Origin: Bacteriovoracaceae bacterium UBA6261
GTDB taxonomy: Bacteria > Bdellovibrionota > Bacteriovoracia > Bacteriovoracales > Bacteriovoracaceae
Direction: 5' to 3'
NCBI GenBank assembly: GCA_002440825.1
Contig: DJVH01000055.1
Location: 13,801 to 41,886, forward strand
Length of the DNA: 28,086 nt
The notes beneath the pieces are model-generated. The model was not told the DNA's origin and did not search any database. It worked only from the letters and a program-made list of their open reading frames with translations. Positions within the stretch are counted from its first letter, which is position 1, and every line of letters starts with the position of its first letter. Below are positions 14,711 through 22,893 of this stretch, piece after piece. The position numbers and the translations under genes were made by a program.

Positions 14711-16069
14711 CTACAGACGTTCAGATGGTCTGAGCGGCAAAGACATGATGACTCTTGTGTAAGATGTATCAGGGTCAATGAACATTTCCCCCCGATGGCG
14801 CTCGATAATTCCGTGGGCAATGGCAAGTCCCAGACCTGTGCCCTTACCTATTTCTTTAGTGGTGAAAAAAGGTTGAAAAAGCTTCGTTTTCGCTTCTTCA
14901 GAAAAACCAGGGCCGCTGTCAGAAATAGCAAAAATGACCTTTCCGTCTCGTTCATCAACTTCAATTCTTATCCATTTAATCTGGGCCAAACAGGCAGCAT
15001 CAAAGGCATTGGTGATCACATTTAATAGGGCCTGAGACAGCTGAATTTTCTGCCCGATGAATTCAGTGGGTCGATCAGGTACTGAAACTTTCAAATCAAC
15101 TGAATATTGTGATATTTTTTGTGAACAAAGCTCGAGAGTATCCTCGACCAAATCCTGAGCGCTTATTGAAACGAATTCTTCTTTTTCGTCTTCACTGGAA
15201 AAATCCAGCAGCCCCTTCACAATTTTGGACATTCGCTTCGATGACTTGCGGGCCTTTTCAATTTGTCCGCTGAGTGTGACAAAGTCTTTCTCTTCAATGG
15301 AAAATCTCGCTTTATCCAGCATGAGAGACATGATCATCAAGGGATTATTGATCTCGTGAGCGATCCCTTCGGCCATTTCACCCAAGGCCACCATTTTAGC
15401 GGATTGAGCAAGCTTGGCCTTTAGTTCAATTTCGTTAGTCAATCGGAAGTTTTCTATAGTCAGCTGCTCAATAATGGCCGCAGGAAAAAGAATGGAGATG
15501 GCCATAAGCAGAGCAAGAGCGATGGCAAAGCCAATCACCAGGAGATTCAGATGTTCCTGGAAAAAAAGATAAGTAAACAAATGCGTACCAAACACAACCA
15601 TTAAAACACTGATGCATTTTAAACTGAACGTCATTTCTGATCTTTTATAAACAAGGGCCTTATACACGACGATGTAATAAATCAGTACGTGCATTAAAGT
15701 CCCTGGAAAAAAGACCCATTTGGAAATTCCAAATAATTGAGAAACGCCAAGGGCCCCTAAAAGGGACATCACGGGAACAACGACAAATTTTTTCCAATTG
15801 ATTTCAAGGTTCAAAATATTGGCGTACACCGCATTCAAGGTTGTATGCACACAAAAATTTAAAGGAATGATTCCCAAAGCGTGCATCAAAGGTGAAGCGT
15901 GCATCGCCAGGTTTTTTTGTGTGTAGAAAGCAAGAAGAGTAAAGATCCAATGAAAGAAAAGAATGCAGAAAGATTTTGAATTTGTTGTTCTCCAAAGTCC
16001 CAAGGTCAAAACAACATTGACCAGTATCAGGCCGATAAAAATCAACATAAGAGTGTTAAAGGTATCCAT
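14711..16069 (-). CDS. Membrane sensor histidine kinase (NtrB-like catalytic core)
   Basis: In this 452-residue kinase the first 200 residues contain about seven hydrophobic helices, forming an integral-membrane sensor without a periplasmic domain or PAS. The kinase core follows: H-box GIAHEINNPL with phosphoacceptor His238, N-box LLNVITNAFDA, G1 box ISDSGPGFS, F-box PFFTTKEIGKGTGLGLAIAHG. These motifs are those of the NtrB/HisKA_4-type group that often pairs with NtrC regulators. No response regulator lies next to it. The ATG at 16069 has no Shine-Dalgarno; a TATCAT hexamer ends 6 nt upstream, so a leaderless transcript is conceivable. The signal sensed is unknown. Confidence 0.93.
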   Translation of the reverse strand: MDTFNTLMLIFIGLILVNVVLTLGLWRTTNSKSFCILFFHWIFTLLAFYTQKNLAMHASPLMHALGIIPLNFCVHTTLNAVYANILNLEINWKKFVVVPVMSLLGALGVSQLFGISKWVFFPGTLMHVLIYYIVVYKALVYKRSEMTFSLKCISVLMVVFGTHLFTYLFFQEHLNLLVIGFAIALALLMAISILFPAAIIEQLTIENFRLTNEIELKAKLAQSAKMVALGEMAEGIAHEINNPLMIMSLMLDKARFSIEEKDFVTLSGQIEKARKSSKRMSKIVKGLLDFSSEDEKEEFVSISAQDLVEDTLELCSQKISQYSVDLKVSVPDRPTEFIGQKIQLSQALLNVITNAFDAACLAQIKWIRIEVDERDGKVIFAISDSGPGFSEEAKTKLFQPFFTTKEIGKGTGLGLAIAHGIIERHRGEMFIDPDTSYTRVIMSLPLRPSERL

Positions 16070-16130
16070 TTAGTTATGATACCTTATCAAAATAATTAAT
16101 TGAACATTAATCTTTCTCGAAAACGTTAGG

Positions 16131-17312
16131 CTATTGTCTCAGATAATACTTCTCTGTACTGTTGGGATCGCTCTTTCTGATAAAGAGTCTTCTGTCGGCT
16201 TCAATGCCAAGAAGAACCTGAAAGACATCCGTGAGAATCGGGCGTGAAGCATAATAGCCATGCCCCAGACCAAAAGTGGGATTGTCCAGAAGACTTACGT
16301 TGATCGTATCAATACCTTCCATGTAAGAGCAGGCCCCAAGACGTTTGTTGCTGTTGACTGTCTCACTGGCAAGCATCGCTTTGTCGTTATAAGAGCAATA
16401 AAGAGTGACTCTGCGGCTGATGTTCTTCAGCATGTCAATATTGCGGACAAAAAGATCTGATTCAAAATCAGGAGCGTTCAAAATAACTTCTCCCAAGGGA
16501 GCTTCAGTCTTTTCTTTTCCCAACTCAAACAAGGCGGGCAAAACGACCTGATGTCCCATGGAATGAACCAGAATATTTGGAGTCACTTTCGCTTCGATGA
16601 GTTTAGAAATAAAGATTTTGAATGTGGATGCTGAAACCTGAGCGTTCTTGAAATTAGTGTCGTAAGTTTTCTTCAGTAGCTTATCTTCAAAAAACGAATC
16701 GCCAGCGCCCGCGGGCCAGGAAAAAAGCACAACAGGTCCCTGGTATTTTAAATCATAGGCAATCTGAGAAGCGCGAACAACGGCCTGCTCATGTTTGACA
16801 TTAAATCCGTGAATAAAAACCAGAGGCGATCGCTTGGATTTTTTAAGATACTCAACCAGAAGATTGAGATTCATTTCTTTCTGACCTAAAATTTTAAAAT
16901 AATCATGGGAGCTGTCACGTTGTTCTTTGGTCAAAGTAAGATCACCTGTGCTGTGATTGCGCGGAACATTGACTCTGCAAATGCCAACGCGAAAAACATT
17001 ATCGGTGACAATGCCAAAGTGATCGTCTGTACAACCAAAGCCTTTGCCTTTCTGATTTCTGTTAGTCACAACCAGAACATTGACTGCCCTTGAATCACTG
17101 AATTCTTCAACAAAATACTGCTTCCAGATTCCTTGTAGTTTAGACTGAAGTTCCAGATCGAGATTTTCAGGTTCAACCGGTGCTTCAACTTTCGGCACTT
17201 CCACGACTTTCTTCACACTCTCAGTACTCTCCGCGGGAGGTGATTTTTTCTGGGATGAACAGCTGACAATAATCAAAGCAAGAAAGAAGACCTTAAATGC
17301 AGACGTTTTCAT
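16131..17312 (-). CDS. Lipoprotein alpha/beta hydrolase, DUF900 family
   Basis: This 393-residue protein has a lipoprotein signal (lipobox IVSC, lipidated Cys18) and a low-complexity Pro/Glu/Val linker to about residue 50. The hydrolase domain contains LVFIHGFNV (oxyanion-side HG, 164-172), GPVVLFSWPAGAG, the nucleophile elbow HSMGH (Ser251), LYCSYNDKAM (Asp310) and GLGHGYY (His351), a plausible Ser-Asp-His triad. DUF900 proteins are esterase-like hydrolases of unknown substrate, often in the envelope. Length and motif order are normal for the family. It has its own promoter (17339-17368) and may continue into the histidine kinase gene 61 nt downstream. Confidence 0.88.
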   Translation of the reverse strand: MKTSAFKVFFLALIIVSCSSQKKSPPAESTESVKKVVEVPKVEAPVEPENLDLELQSKLQGIWKQYFVEEFSDSRAVNVLVVTNRNQKGKGFGCTDDHFGIVTDNVFRVGICRVNVPRNHSTGDLTLTKEQRDSSHDYFKILGQKEMNLNLLVEYLKKSKRSPLVFIHGFNVKHEQAVVRASQIAYDLKYQGPVVLFSWPAGAGDSFFEDKLLKKTYDTNFKNAQVSASTFKIFISKLIEAKVTPNILVHSMGHQVVLPALFELGKEKTEAPLGEVILNAPDFESDLFVRNIDMLKNISRRVTLYCSYNDKAMLASETVNSNKRLGACSYMEGIDTINVSLLDNPTFGLGHGYYASRPILTDVFQVLLGIEADRRLFIRKSDPNSTEKYYLRQ

Positions 17313-17338
17313 TAAGACACCTAATAGAAGTTTGACCT

Positions 17339-17368
17339 ATTTTAGCAGAACAAATGATTCCCGAGCAA
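17339..17368 (-). promoter_or_regulatory. Candidate promoter of the DUF900 lipoprotein gene
   Basis: On the minus strand TTGCTC (17363-17368) and TAAAAT (17339-17344) are separated by 18 bp, about 27 bp before the start codon. The -10 is good and the -35 partial. Confidence 0.35.
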
Positions 17369-17399
17369 ACGACTAGAGTTATATTTTTTTAATCTTATT

Positions 17400-17427
17400 T
17401 TGTACTTGCTTCAGGAAAAGCTAAAAT
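17400..17427 (+). promoter_or_regulatory. Candidate promoter of the haemerythrin gene, possibly leaderless
   Basis: TTGTAC (17400-17405) and TAAAAT (17422-17427) are separated by 16 bp. The -10 ends only 6 nt before the ATG at 17434, so transcription would begin at or next to the start codon. The only purine-rich tract (AGGAAAAG) is too far upstream of the ATG to act as a normal Shine-Dalgarno. Confidence 0.4.
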
Positions 17428-17433
17428 AAAACT

Positions 17434-17847
17434 ATGAAAGAAACAAAACTTAAAATTTCCTGGGACGAAAGGTATTCTGTTGACCACGGAATCATCGATA
17501 GCCAGCATCAACAACTCTTTTCCATTCTTGCTCAACTCGAAAAAGCGTCAAGCAAAGACACAAACACTGAGAGCATCCTGAAGGCCATCGACGAATTGTA
17601 TAATTACACTCAAATGCATTTCAATCTGGAAGAAGACATCATGATGAAAGGTCAGTACAATAAATTCGAAGAGCACAAAATGCTCCACGATGAATTCAAA
17701 CAATCTATTTTGATCTATCGCGAGCAATTCGAATTATTTGAGGCCAATGAAATTGCCCTTATTCTCTCTAAAAAATTGAGCGATTGGTTACTTAATCACA
17801 TTCTTTTTACTGATCAGGATTATGCCCATTTGCTGAAATTAAAATAA
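17434..17847 (+). CDS. Bacteriohaemerythrin (O2-binding di-iron protein)
   Basis: This is a 137-residue single-domain haemerythrin. All seven di-iron ligands are present with canonical spacing: His25 (IDSQHQQLF), His62 and Glu66 (HFNLEE), His81 and His85 (HKMLH), His122 and Asp127 (HILFTD). The N-terminal ISWDERYSV is also typical. Such proteins bind oxygen reversibly and serve as O2 stores, carriers or sensors in the cytoplasm. Length is standard. It is a single gene, divergent from the DUF900 lipoprotein and convergent with the disrupted kinase, only 8 nt from that gene's stop. Confidence 0.96.
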   Translation: MKETKLKISWDERYSVDHGIIDSQHQQLFSILAQLEKASSKDTNTESILKAIDELYNYTQMHFNLEEDIMMKGQYNKFEEHKMLHDEFKQSILIYREQFELFEANEIALILSKKLSDWLLNHILFTDQDYAHLLKLK

Positions 17848-17855
17848 GACCTGAA

Positions 17856-18667
17856 TTATTGCACTATTTTACGAAAACTGTTCATTGGAAGTTCCACCGT
17901 GAACATTGAACCTACGTTGGGCGTGCTGTTCAACAGTATACGTCCCCGATGGAGAAGGACAATTTGTTTTGAAATGAAAAGACCGAGTCCCATTCCACTG
18001 ACATCCATGACATTAACGGCCCTTTCGAATCGATCAAAAATGCGTTCCTGCGCCTCAATGTTGATTCCTCGCCCATGGTCTATGACTGAAATGCCAACTG
18101 TATCTTCATTAGCAGGCTGAACAACGACTTCCACCGGTTTTTTCTCACCATAATTTTTTGCATTAATCAGTAAATTAGTGAGAACCTGTTCAATGCGGTT
18201 TTTATCAAACTCTCCAAAAACTTCATAATCACATTGAAATGAAAGAGGAATCTTCTCGGCATCAAATAAAGGTTTCATTTGATCAACGATATCCATGACG
18301 AGATCACTTAAATTGCAATTGACCGGATTAATGACAAGTTTTCCTGTCTGAATACGGGAAACATCAAGCATGTCGTTCACCAGTCTGTTAAGCCGAAGAA
18401 TTTGACCAGATGATCATTGCGAGCGAGTTGATCACTTACTTTTTTGGGAAAAAAATCATAGACGGTTTTTCCAATCATCTCTTCTGATGAAACACCAAGA
18501 ATTTTGTCAAAATTTTGATTGGCAATGAGAAAATGCCCTTGAATATCCTTAATACTGAAAGCAGAAGGAGAATTTTGTGCAACGGCCATCATCCGCAATT
18601 GATGAATTGAACAGTCGCTATTGTTCGCCCTGTTATTTTTTAGTGCGGATGTCTCAGAATCTTTCAC
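17856..18667 (-). pseudogene. Disrupted PAS histidine kinase lacking the H-box
   Basis: Two adjacent frames together resemble one kinase. The first (18667 down to 18377, GTG start, 96 aa) is the first half of a PAS domain (FSIKDIQGHFLIANQNFDKILG ... VYDFFPKKVSDQLARND), cut short by a stop. The second (to 17856) resumes in another frame at the end of the HisKA dimerisation helix (ILRLNRLVNDMLDVSRIQTGKL region) and runs through a complete ATPase domain: N-box NLLINAKNYG, G1 box VIDHGRGI, G2 box GMGLGLF. The second half of PAS and the His-containing H-box are missing, which needs an internal deletion of roughly 100 codons or more, not a simple frameshift. The first stop and a GTG overlap as GTGA, so a coupled H-less remnant could still be translated. 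A pseudogene is most likely. Confidence 0.75.
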
Positions 18668-18789
18668 AATGCCCCCGGCCCCATGCCCAACTGTAAAAAT
18701 CTTATCGTTTATTCATAAATCAAACTAAGAAGTTTTTATTCATTCTTAATTTCAATAAAATTATACATGGCCGCGGAAAAAAGGTGGAA

Positions 18790-19344
18790 CTATTTGCAGA
18801 TCCGCGAGACGTTTTTGTCTTCGAAATTAAAATTGATCTGAACTTTACCTCCGATGGATTCTACGGAGCGAAGGACAGGGTTTGAATAATCGGCATTAAA
18901 CGTAAACTTGAAGCCCTGCCATGGATAATCATCTCTGATTTTAACAATGCGTCCATAACCGCTGACTTCAAGAACGTTTTCTTCTTCAATCCATGTCGCC
19001 GTTTCAAGAACTTTTGTCTGTGGATAAGGGCGGTAACTGCAGACTTCACCTTGCGGAGTTGCCTGCGGGGTTGGTTGACAACCTGCCAGTCCCATCTCCA
19101 TCGTTCTGACTCTCACATCACCTTCGTCAGAGAAAAAGAAAATCATTTGCAGATAGATATCGAGATTATCGCGTTTAAACCCAAGTGGAATTTTATTAAA
19201 GCGAGCGGCATTGAAAGACAGATTTCCTGTTTCACATGATCCCATTTGCTCATACTTCATTTCTTGCGCCCACTCAGGAACAGCGGCACCGAATGAAAGT
19301 GTTGAAGTCAAAATAACAACCAAAAAAACAAAAACAGACTTCAC
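18790..19344 (-). CDS. Secreted protein of unknown function, GTG start
   Basis: This 184-residue protein starts at a GTG (complement 19342-19344), preceded at 6 nt by a strong Shine-Dalgarno (GGAGG). The longer frame from 19377 would overlap the upstream gene and spoil the signal peptide. The N-terminus KSVFVFLVVILTSTLSFGAA is a clear signal peptide (cleavage about residue 21). The mature part is mostly beta-like, with a Pro-rich turn (QPTPQATPQG) and four Cys, including one near the end (RICK). No family is recognised. It begins 17 nt after the ankyrin gene and is likely cotranscribed with it. Confidence 0.75.
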   Translation of the reverse strand: MKSVFVFLVVILTSTLSFGAAVPEWAQEMKYEQMGSCETGNLSFNAARFNKIPLGFKRDNLDIYLQMIFFFSDEGDVRVRTMEMGLAGCQPTPQATPQGEVCSYRPYPQTKVLETATWIEEENVLEVSGYGRIVKIRDDYPWQGFKFTFNADYSNPVLRSVESIGGKVQINFNFEDKNVSRICK

Positions 19345-19361
19345 AGAGTCCTCCGGAGAAA

Positions 19362-20234
19362 TTAAAGATTCGGACAATATTTTTTTATCTCAGGAACCTG
19401 TTCACTGGAAAATTTTTTCAAACGATCGCAGGCACTTTTCTTGTATCCATCGACAAAATTCGGGTCAGCGCCGTTTTCGAGAAGAAAATTGACGACATCA
19501 AAGTTTTTATTAACGATGGCAAAATTTAAAATACTGATATTTTTTCTAAACCCGAAAGTGCGATTGACTTTGGCGCCGTGACTGACCAGAAGTCGCGCGA
19601 CAGGAAGATTAGGTTTCAGCCCAACAGCAACTGCATAAACCAGAGGTGTCTCATTTTTCGAATTGAAGCCATCAGGATTCGCTCCATTATCCAGCAGCGC
19701 CTTCACTGCTTTTTCATTGTCTATGGCATACCATAAGGCCGTCCGGGCAAGTTGATCATGGGATTCAATATCAGCGCCTTTCTTTTTTAGCTCGGTAATT
19801 TCATCAAGACGATTTTCTTTTACAGCACAATGATAAGGAGTTTTATTGCAATCGAAAATAATCGACTTGCTCAATGTCTGAGCATTTTTTTTAATCAGTG
19901 TTTGATAAGCAAAGGCGGTCAAAAAATGCAATGACAATCCAATCAGTGCTACAGAAAGCGCAAGAGGCGTTTTCAATTTTTTTCCAAGATACCAGCCAAA
20001 ACCTGCCAGCGGTATCGTCGCCACTACAGAGGCATACATGCCAATCACAAAACCCACATTGAAATTTTCATAATGTGGAGAGAGATCGCGGACAATTAAA
20101 AAAACAAGCGCCACACTCGAAAGACACAATCCCACAATCGCCGGCACAACCCACTTTTCTTTCTTAACCAAAGACCAGATCACCAGCACAACCACAACAC
20201 CAATCGGCATCAAAGCAAAATTAAACTCACTCAT
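19362..20234 (-). CDS. Membrane-anchored ankyrin-repeat protein
   Basis: In this 290-residue protein the first 120 residues hold about four hydrophobic helices (for example IGVVVVLVIWSLV, VGFVIGMYASVVATIPLAGF). From about 130 to the end there are ankyrin repeats with typical signatures: TPYHCAVKENRLDEITELKKKGADIE, TALWYAI ... AVKALLDNGANPDG, TPLVYAVAVG ... VARLLVSHGAKVN, and LNFAIVNKNFDVVNFLLENGADPN (each quoted in part). Ankyrin repeats mediate protein binding, here presumably on the cytoplasmic face of the inner membrane. The Shine-Dalgarno GGGAAA precedes the ATG. It is the first gene of a pair with the secreted protein at 18790-19344. The binding partner is unknown. Confidence 0.85.
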   Translation of the reverse strand: MSEFNFALMPIGVVVVLVIWSLVKKEKWVVPAIVGLCLSSVALVFLIVRDLSPHYENFNVGFVIGMYASVVATIPLAGFGWYLGKKLKTPLALSVALIGLSLHFLTAFAYQTLIKKNAQTLSKSIIFDCNKTPYHCAVKENRLDEITELKKKGADIESHDQLARTALWYAIDNEKAVKALLDNGANPDGFNSKNETPLVYAVAVGLKPNLPVARLLVSHGAKVNRTFGFRKNISILNFAIVNKNFDVVNFLLENGADPNFVDGYKKSACDRLKKFSSEQVPEIKKYCPNL

Positions 20235-20292
20235 TCAATTTCCCAAATAAATAAACAAACATTCAATTAATACCTTGAACAGAGCAGAGACG

Positions 20293-20417
20293 CCATAAAT
20301 TAAAGAATCGTTCAGATTCTAGGCGCTACCGAGTGAGCGCGCAGGAGAGTGCTACCGCACGTGACTAAGCATGAACGAGAGAGCAACGACGAAGATGAAT
20401 GATTATTTAATTTATGG
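20293..20417. repeat. Inverted-repeat element adjoining the 3' end of tRNA-Cys
   Basis: Perfect 12-bp arms CCATAAATTAAA (20293-20304) and TTTAATTTATGG (20406-20417) enclose 101 nt, and the pairing continues imperfectly inward to about 29 positions. The interior is richer in GC than its surroundings and holds smaller hairpins (GAATC-GATTC, GCGCT-AGCGC, GTGC-GCAC) and the heptamer GCTACCG twice. The right arm includes the bases that encode the CCA end of the tRNA. No ORF is seen. It could be a MITE-like element or a structured trailer RNA. Confidence 0.65.
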
Positions 20418-20492
20418 AGGTGACGTCCGGATTTGAACCGGAGGCTTTACGGTTTTGCAAACCGTTCCATTGGACCACTCTGGCACGTCACC
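20415..20492 (-). tRNA. tRNA-Cys (GCA), CCA encoded
   Basis: On the minus strand a 7-bp acceptor stem GGTGACG / CGTCACC, an anticodon stem ACGGT / ACCGT with loop TTGCAAA (anticodon GCA), and a T arm TCCGG-TTCAAAT-CCGGA form a complete cloverleaf. The discriminator base is U, as expected for bacterial tRNA-Cys. The 3' CCA is encoded in the DNA. Confidence 0.96.
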
Positions 20493-20509
20493 ATTGGATA
20501 AAAACGATA

Positions 20510-20535
20510 AGAGGGATTTTGCAGAAAATCCCTCT
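20510..20535 (-). terminator. Terminator of the HU/IHF gene
   Basis: An 11-bp perfect stem AGAGGGATTTT / AAAATCCCTCT with a GCAG-type 4-nt loop is followed on the minus strand by TATCGTTTTTATCC. It lies between the HU gene and tRNA-Cys and should end the HU transcript. Confidence 0.8.
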
Positions 20536-20571
20536 ATATGTCAATGAAATTAGATAGTCTTTAAATGCTGA

Positions 20572-20877
20572 TTAAGCTTCGCGGATCACGTATTTGTCTT
20601 TGCCTTCGTCAACCATCTCTTTAAGCTCTTTTCCTACTTTGAAGAAAGGAACTTTTTTCGGTGGAACTTTAACGATTTTTCCCGTTTTCGGGTTGCGGCC
20701 TTCATACGCTTTATAATTTCTGTTTGCGAATGAACCGAAACCTCTGATTTCAATTCTCTCGTCTTCGTATAAAGCTTTGATCATTGAATCAAAAGTAATA
20801 TTGATGATCGTCTCAGCTTGTTTGTGAGTGAGGTTTGCTTGTTTTTCAAGTGCTGCGATCAGGTCTGCCTTAGTCAT
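20572..20877 (-). CDS. HU/IHF-type DNA-binding protein (IHF-beta-like)
   Basis: This 101-residue nucleoid protein starts MTKADLIAAL; the arm region RNPKTGKIVKVPPKKVPFFKVGKELKEM carries the HU/IHF signature, quoted here as RNPKTGK and VPFFKVGKELK. The body RIEIRGFGSFANRNYKAYEGRNP is closest to IHF beta, so it may bend DNA at preferred sites rather than bind non-specifically. The ATG at 20877 is preferred over 20883 because the Shine-Dalgarno AAAGGAG ends 6 nt before it and runs directly into the earlier ATG. The C-terminal tail (DEGKDKYVIREA) is slightly longer than usual. The 5' leader carries an inverted repeat (20892-20936). Confidence 0.94.
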   Translation of the reverse strand: MTKADLIAALEKQANLTHKQAETIINITFDSMIKALYEDERIEIRGFGSFANRNYKAYEGRNPKTGKIVKVPPKKVPFFKVGKELKEMVDEGKDKYVIREA

Positions 20878-20891
20878 GGCCATCTCCTTTA

Positions 20892-20936
20892 AAACATAAA
20901 GTATCGGGACAAATTATTTATCGGGCGTTTATGTTT
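20892..20936 (-). promoter_or_regulatory. Inverted repeat in the HU leader next to the ribosome binding site
   Basis: Perfect 9-bp arms AAACATAAA (20892-20900) and TTTATGTTT (20928-20936) lie in the leader; the arm nearer the gene ends a few bases from the Shine-Dalgarno. Two direct copies of TATCGGG lie inside the loop. This may be an autoregulatory or translational control site; that role is inference. Confidence 0.4.
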
Positions 20937-21195
20937 AAAACTTTAGGAACTCACTAGGATTTTAAATAAGTTTGAAAGTGCCACGATTTCCGGGCGATAT
21001 CTCGCTTTGTCCCTTTTTTCTTCCTTTGGGCATTTTACACTTAAAGCACTGAAATTGCTCGCTTTTTATCTTCTGTACCTGAATCCCCGATTTTGGGGGA
21101 CTTTTGGACTTTAAAATAGAGTTAATAAGGAAAAGAAAAGCCTAAAGTTCGGGTCAAATAAATTCGATTCGAATAGTAGGGAGTTAAAAACCTTG
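20937..21195. other. Divergent intergenic region between HU and the lipoprotein gene
   Basis: No coding sequence is supported here. It must hold the promoters for HU (minus) and the lipoprotein (plus), but I found no pair of hexamers convincing enough to call. A small hairpin TCCCC / GGGGA (21084-21088 with 21096-21100) followed by CTTTT lies upstream of the lipoprotein. TTGGAC at 21104-21109 may be a -35 element without a well-placed -10. Confidence 0.4.
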
Positions 21196-22866
21196 ATGAT
21201 GCTTAAGAAATTTTCATTCATTCTCACTATGGTGGCGGGCCTTGTGCTGGCGTCGGGTTGTATCAGTGACCCTGGAGTGAATAAAAATCGCGGCAAGGTC
21301 ACCGACTTTTCTCTCGTCAATTCGGTTGTTGGATGTGGAAAAAATTTATTGATTTTATCTCAGCCTGATACTTGTACAACGTCGTGTTCAACAGGAACAC
21401 ACAAAGCAAGTGCAACTGAACTCACACAAGCAAAAACTGACAACGCAGACAATACCTCACTTCTTGCAAAAATCACCGGCTCAGCTGGACTTTGCATTGA
21501 TGATAAAGTCGTGGCCTCACGTCCGACAAATGCCATCGATATCAAAAGTGATTTCTGTTCATGCATTAATGGTAAATCAGATATCATCAGCGATTGCAGC
21601 TCTTTCTGTGCCAGCGCCACTTCATCTGCTTCCCCTATTCTTACAGTCAACACAATCATGGGAACGGATATCGCTCTCAACACGAAACTGGGCAACCTTT
21701 ACAACTGGTGTACTGTTCAGCTCGACGGTGATCCGACATCACCGCAATGTTTTTTAAATGCAACAGATGGTTCGGGAAATGTTATCAGCAATATTCCTGT
21801 GAACATCAATCCAGGTTCAAATACATTTACGGCCAATATTCAACAGCTCGCTCTGGATAAAACTTACATCGTCAAAATTGTTGAAGGAAAAACCGGAACA
21901 AACTCTCAATCCAAAGAATTTCAGGTGAGACGTAAAACGCAGTCAACGGAAGATTCTTCTCAATTGGGCGCTTTGAAAGTTACTCCGATCAATCAGTATA
22001 CATGTATGACTTACGGTGGAACAGTGACAAGCACTGGAACTATCTTGCGCACATCTTATGCGCGCGTCTTTTATTATTTTGCTTCCAATGAAACTCCTCC
22101 GCCCATTCCTCCTGCCGGTGGAACAAATCAATCTCAAGTTGTCTGCCACGATGAGCAGCTTCACCCGGGCAATGACAGTGCGGAATACCCTCGCCTGGAA
22201 CTCATTCCTCAGGCCTTTACAATGTGGGATAAAGCGGATCCGCGTTTCGTGAACGAAAACAACAGCGGACTGACAATCAACAAAACGATTACAACCAGAT
22301 TGACCAATGAATATGGTGTGACGGCAACAATCGATCTCTTTAAATTGATCAATTATCCAAACCGTCCGACAACAACATCGACTTCTACGGCCAATATTCC
22401 ACTTGGCTATATGATGATTCCTTTCGTGGATAAAACAGGAAAAGCGTTCTGTCCGACACAATCGGATTACAATGCCGCTGATCAGCCATTGTTCAACATC
22501 ATGAAAGATTATATGGATGATACTGAAGGTCTGTTCCTCGCTGAAAAAGAGGCCGAAACCATTCAGGATGGAACAAGTTACAAAACGATTTACGGAACAA
22601 TGTTTGTCACTGAAAGCATTTTGAAAAATTACGGCTTTTATATTGAAAATGGCGTAAAAATCAGAGCGACTCAGTCGTCGATGAACACAAAGACCATTTA
22701 TTATTACTGGCCGGTTTCAACTTCAATGGATCCTCTTCTTCAAGGAAACAGAAAACTCTTTACTGTACGCTCTCCTGATACGTTAAACGGAAACGTACCA
22801 ACAGGTCAGTCAACAAGCCAGAAAACATCTGACAAGCGCATTGGCTGCGTCCCAAAATCTCTCTAA
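21196..22866 (+). CDS. Large Cys-rich lipoprotein, unknown function
   Basis: This 556-residue lipoprotein has a signal peptide that ends in the lipobox LASGC (lipidated Cys about residue 22). Residues about 40-140 contain many Cys in CxxxC and CxC arrangements (TCTTSCSTGT, FCSCINGK, CSSFC), probably disulfide bonded. The middle section (about 140-245) resembles an Ig-like domain (VNINPGSNTFTANIQ ... KTYIVKIVEG). The C-terminal half has aromatic-rich strands (RVFYYFAS, TIYYYWPVS). Start choice is open between TTG 21193, ATG 21196 and ATG 21199; the GGGAG upstream does not discriminate. It is probably a surface or outer-membrane lipoprotein. I know of no family; similar large Cys-rich lipoproteins are common in predatory Deltaproteobacteria-like genomes, which is only suggestive. 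Confidence 0.75.
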   Translation: MMLKKFSFILTMVAGLVLASGCISDPGVNKNRGKVTDFSLVNSVVGCGKNLLILSQPDTCTTSCSTGTHKASATELTQAKTDNADNTSLLAKITGSAGLCIDDKVVASRPTNAIDIKSDFCSCINGKSDIISDCSSFCASATSSASPILTVNTIMGTDIALNTKLGNLYNWCTVQLDGDPTSPQCFLNATDGSGNVISNIPVNINPGSNTFTANIQQLALDKTYIVKIVEGKTGTNSQSKEFQVRRKTQSTEDSSQLGALKVTPINQYTCMTYGGTVTSTGTILRTSYARVFYYFASNETPPPIPPAGGTNQSQVVCHDEQLHPGNDSAEYPRLELIPQAFTMWDKADPRFVNENNSGLTINKTITTRLTNEYGVTATIDLFKLINYPNRPTTTSTSTANIPLGYMMIPFVDKTGKAFCPTQSDYNAADQPLFNIMKDYMDDTEGLFLAEKEAETIQDGTSYKTIYGTMFVTESILKNYGFYIENGVKIRATQSSMNTKTIYYYWPVSTSMDPLLQGNRKLFTVRSPDTLNGNVPTGQSTSQKTSDKRIGCVPKSL

Positions 22867-22893
22867 GTTTAAAATTTTTTTCAGGAATGATTA

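Noticed and set aside
20978..21000. Possible sigma-54 promoter (TGGCAC on the minus strand) upstream of HU
   Set aside because: The GC dinucleotide required about 10 bp downstream is absent, so the -12 element does not fit.
21943..22461. 172-codon minus-strand ORF opposite the Cys-rich lipoprotein
   Set aside because: Its Cys/Arg-rich translation mirrors the plus-strand gene; it has no start signal and no family.
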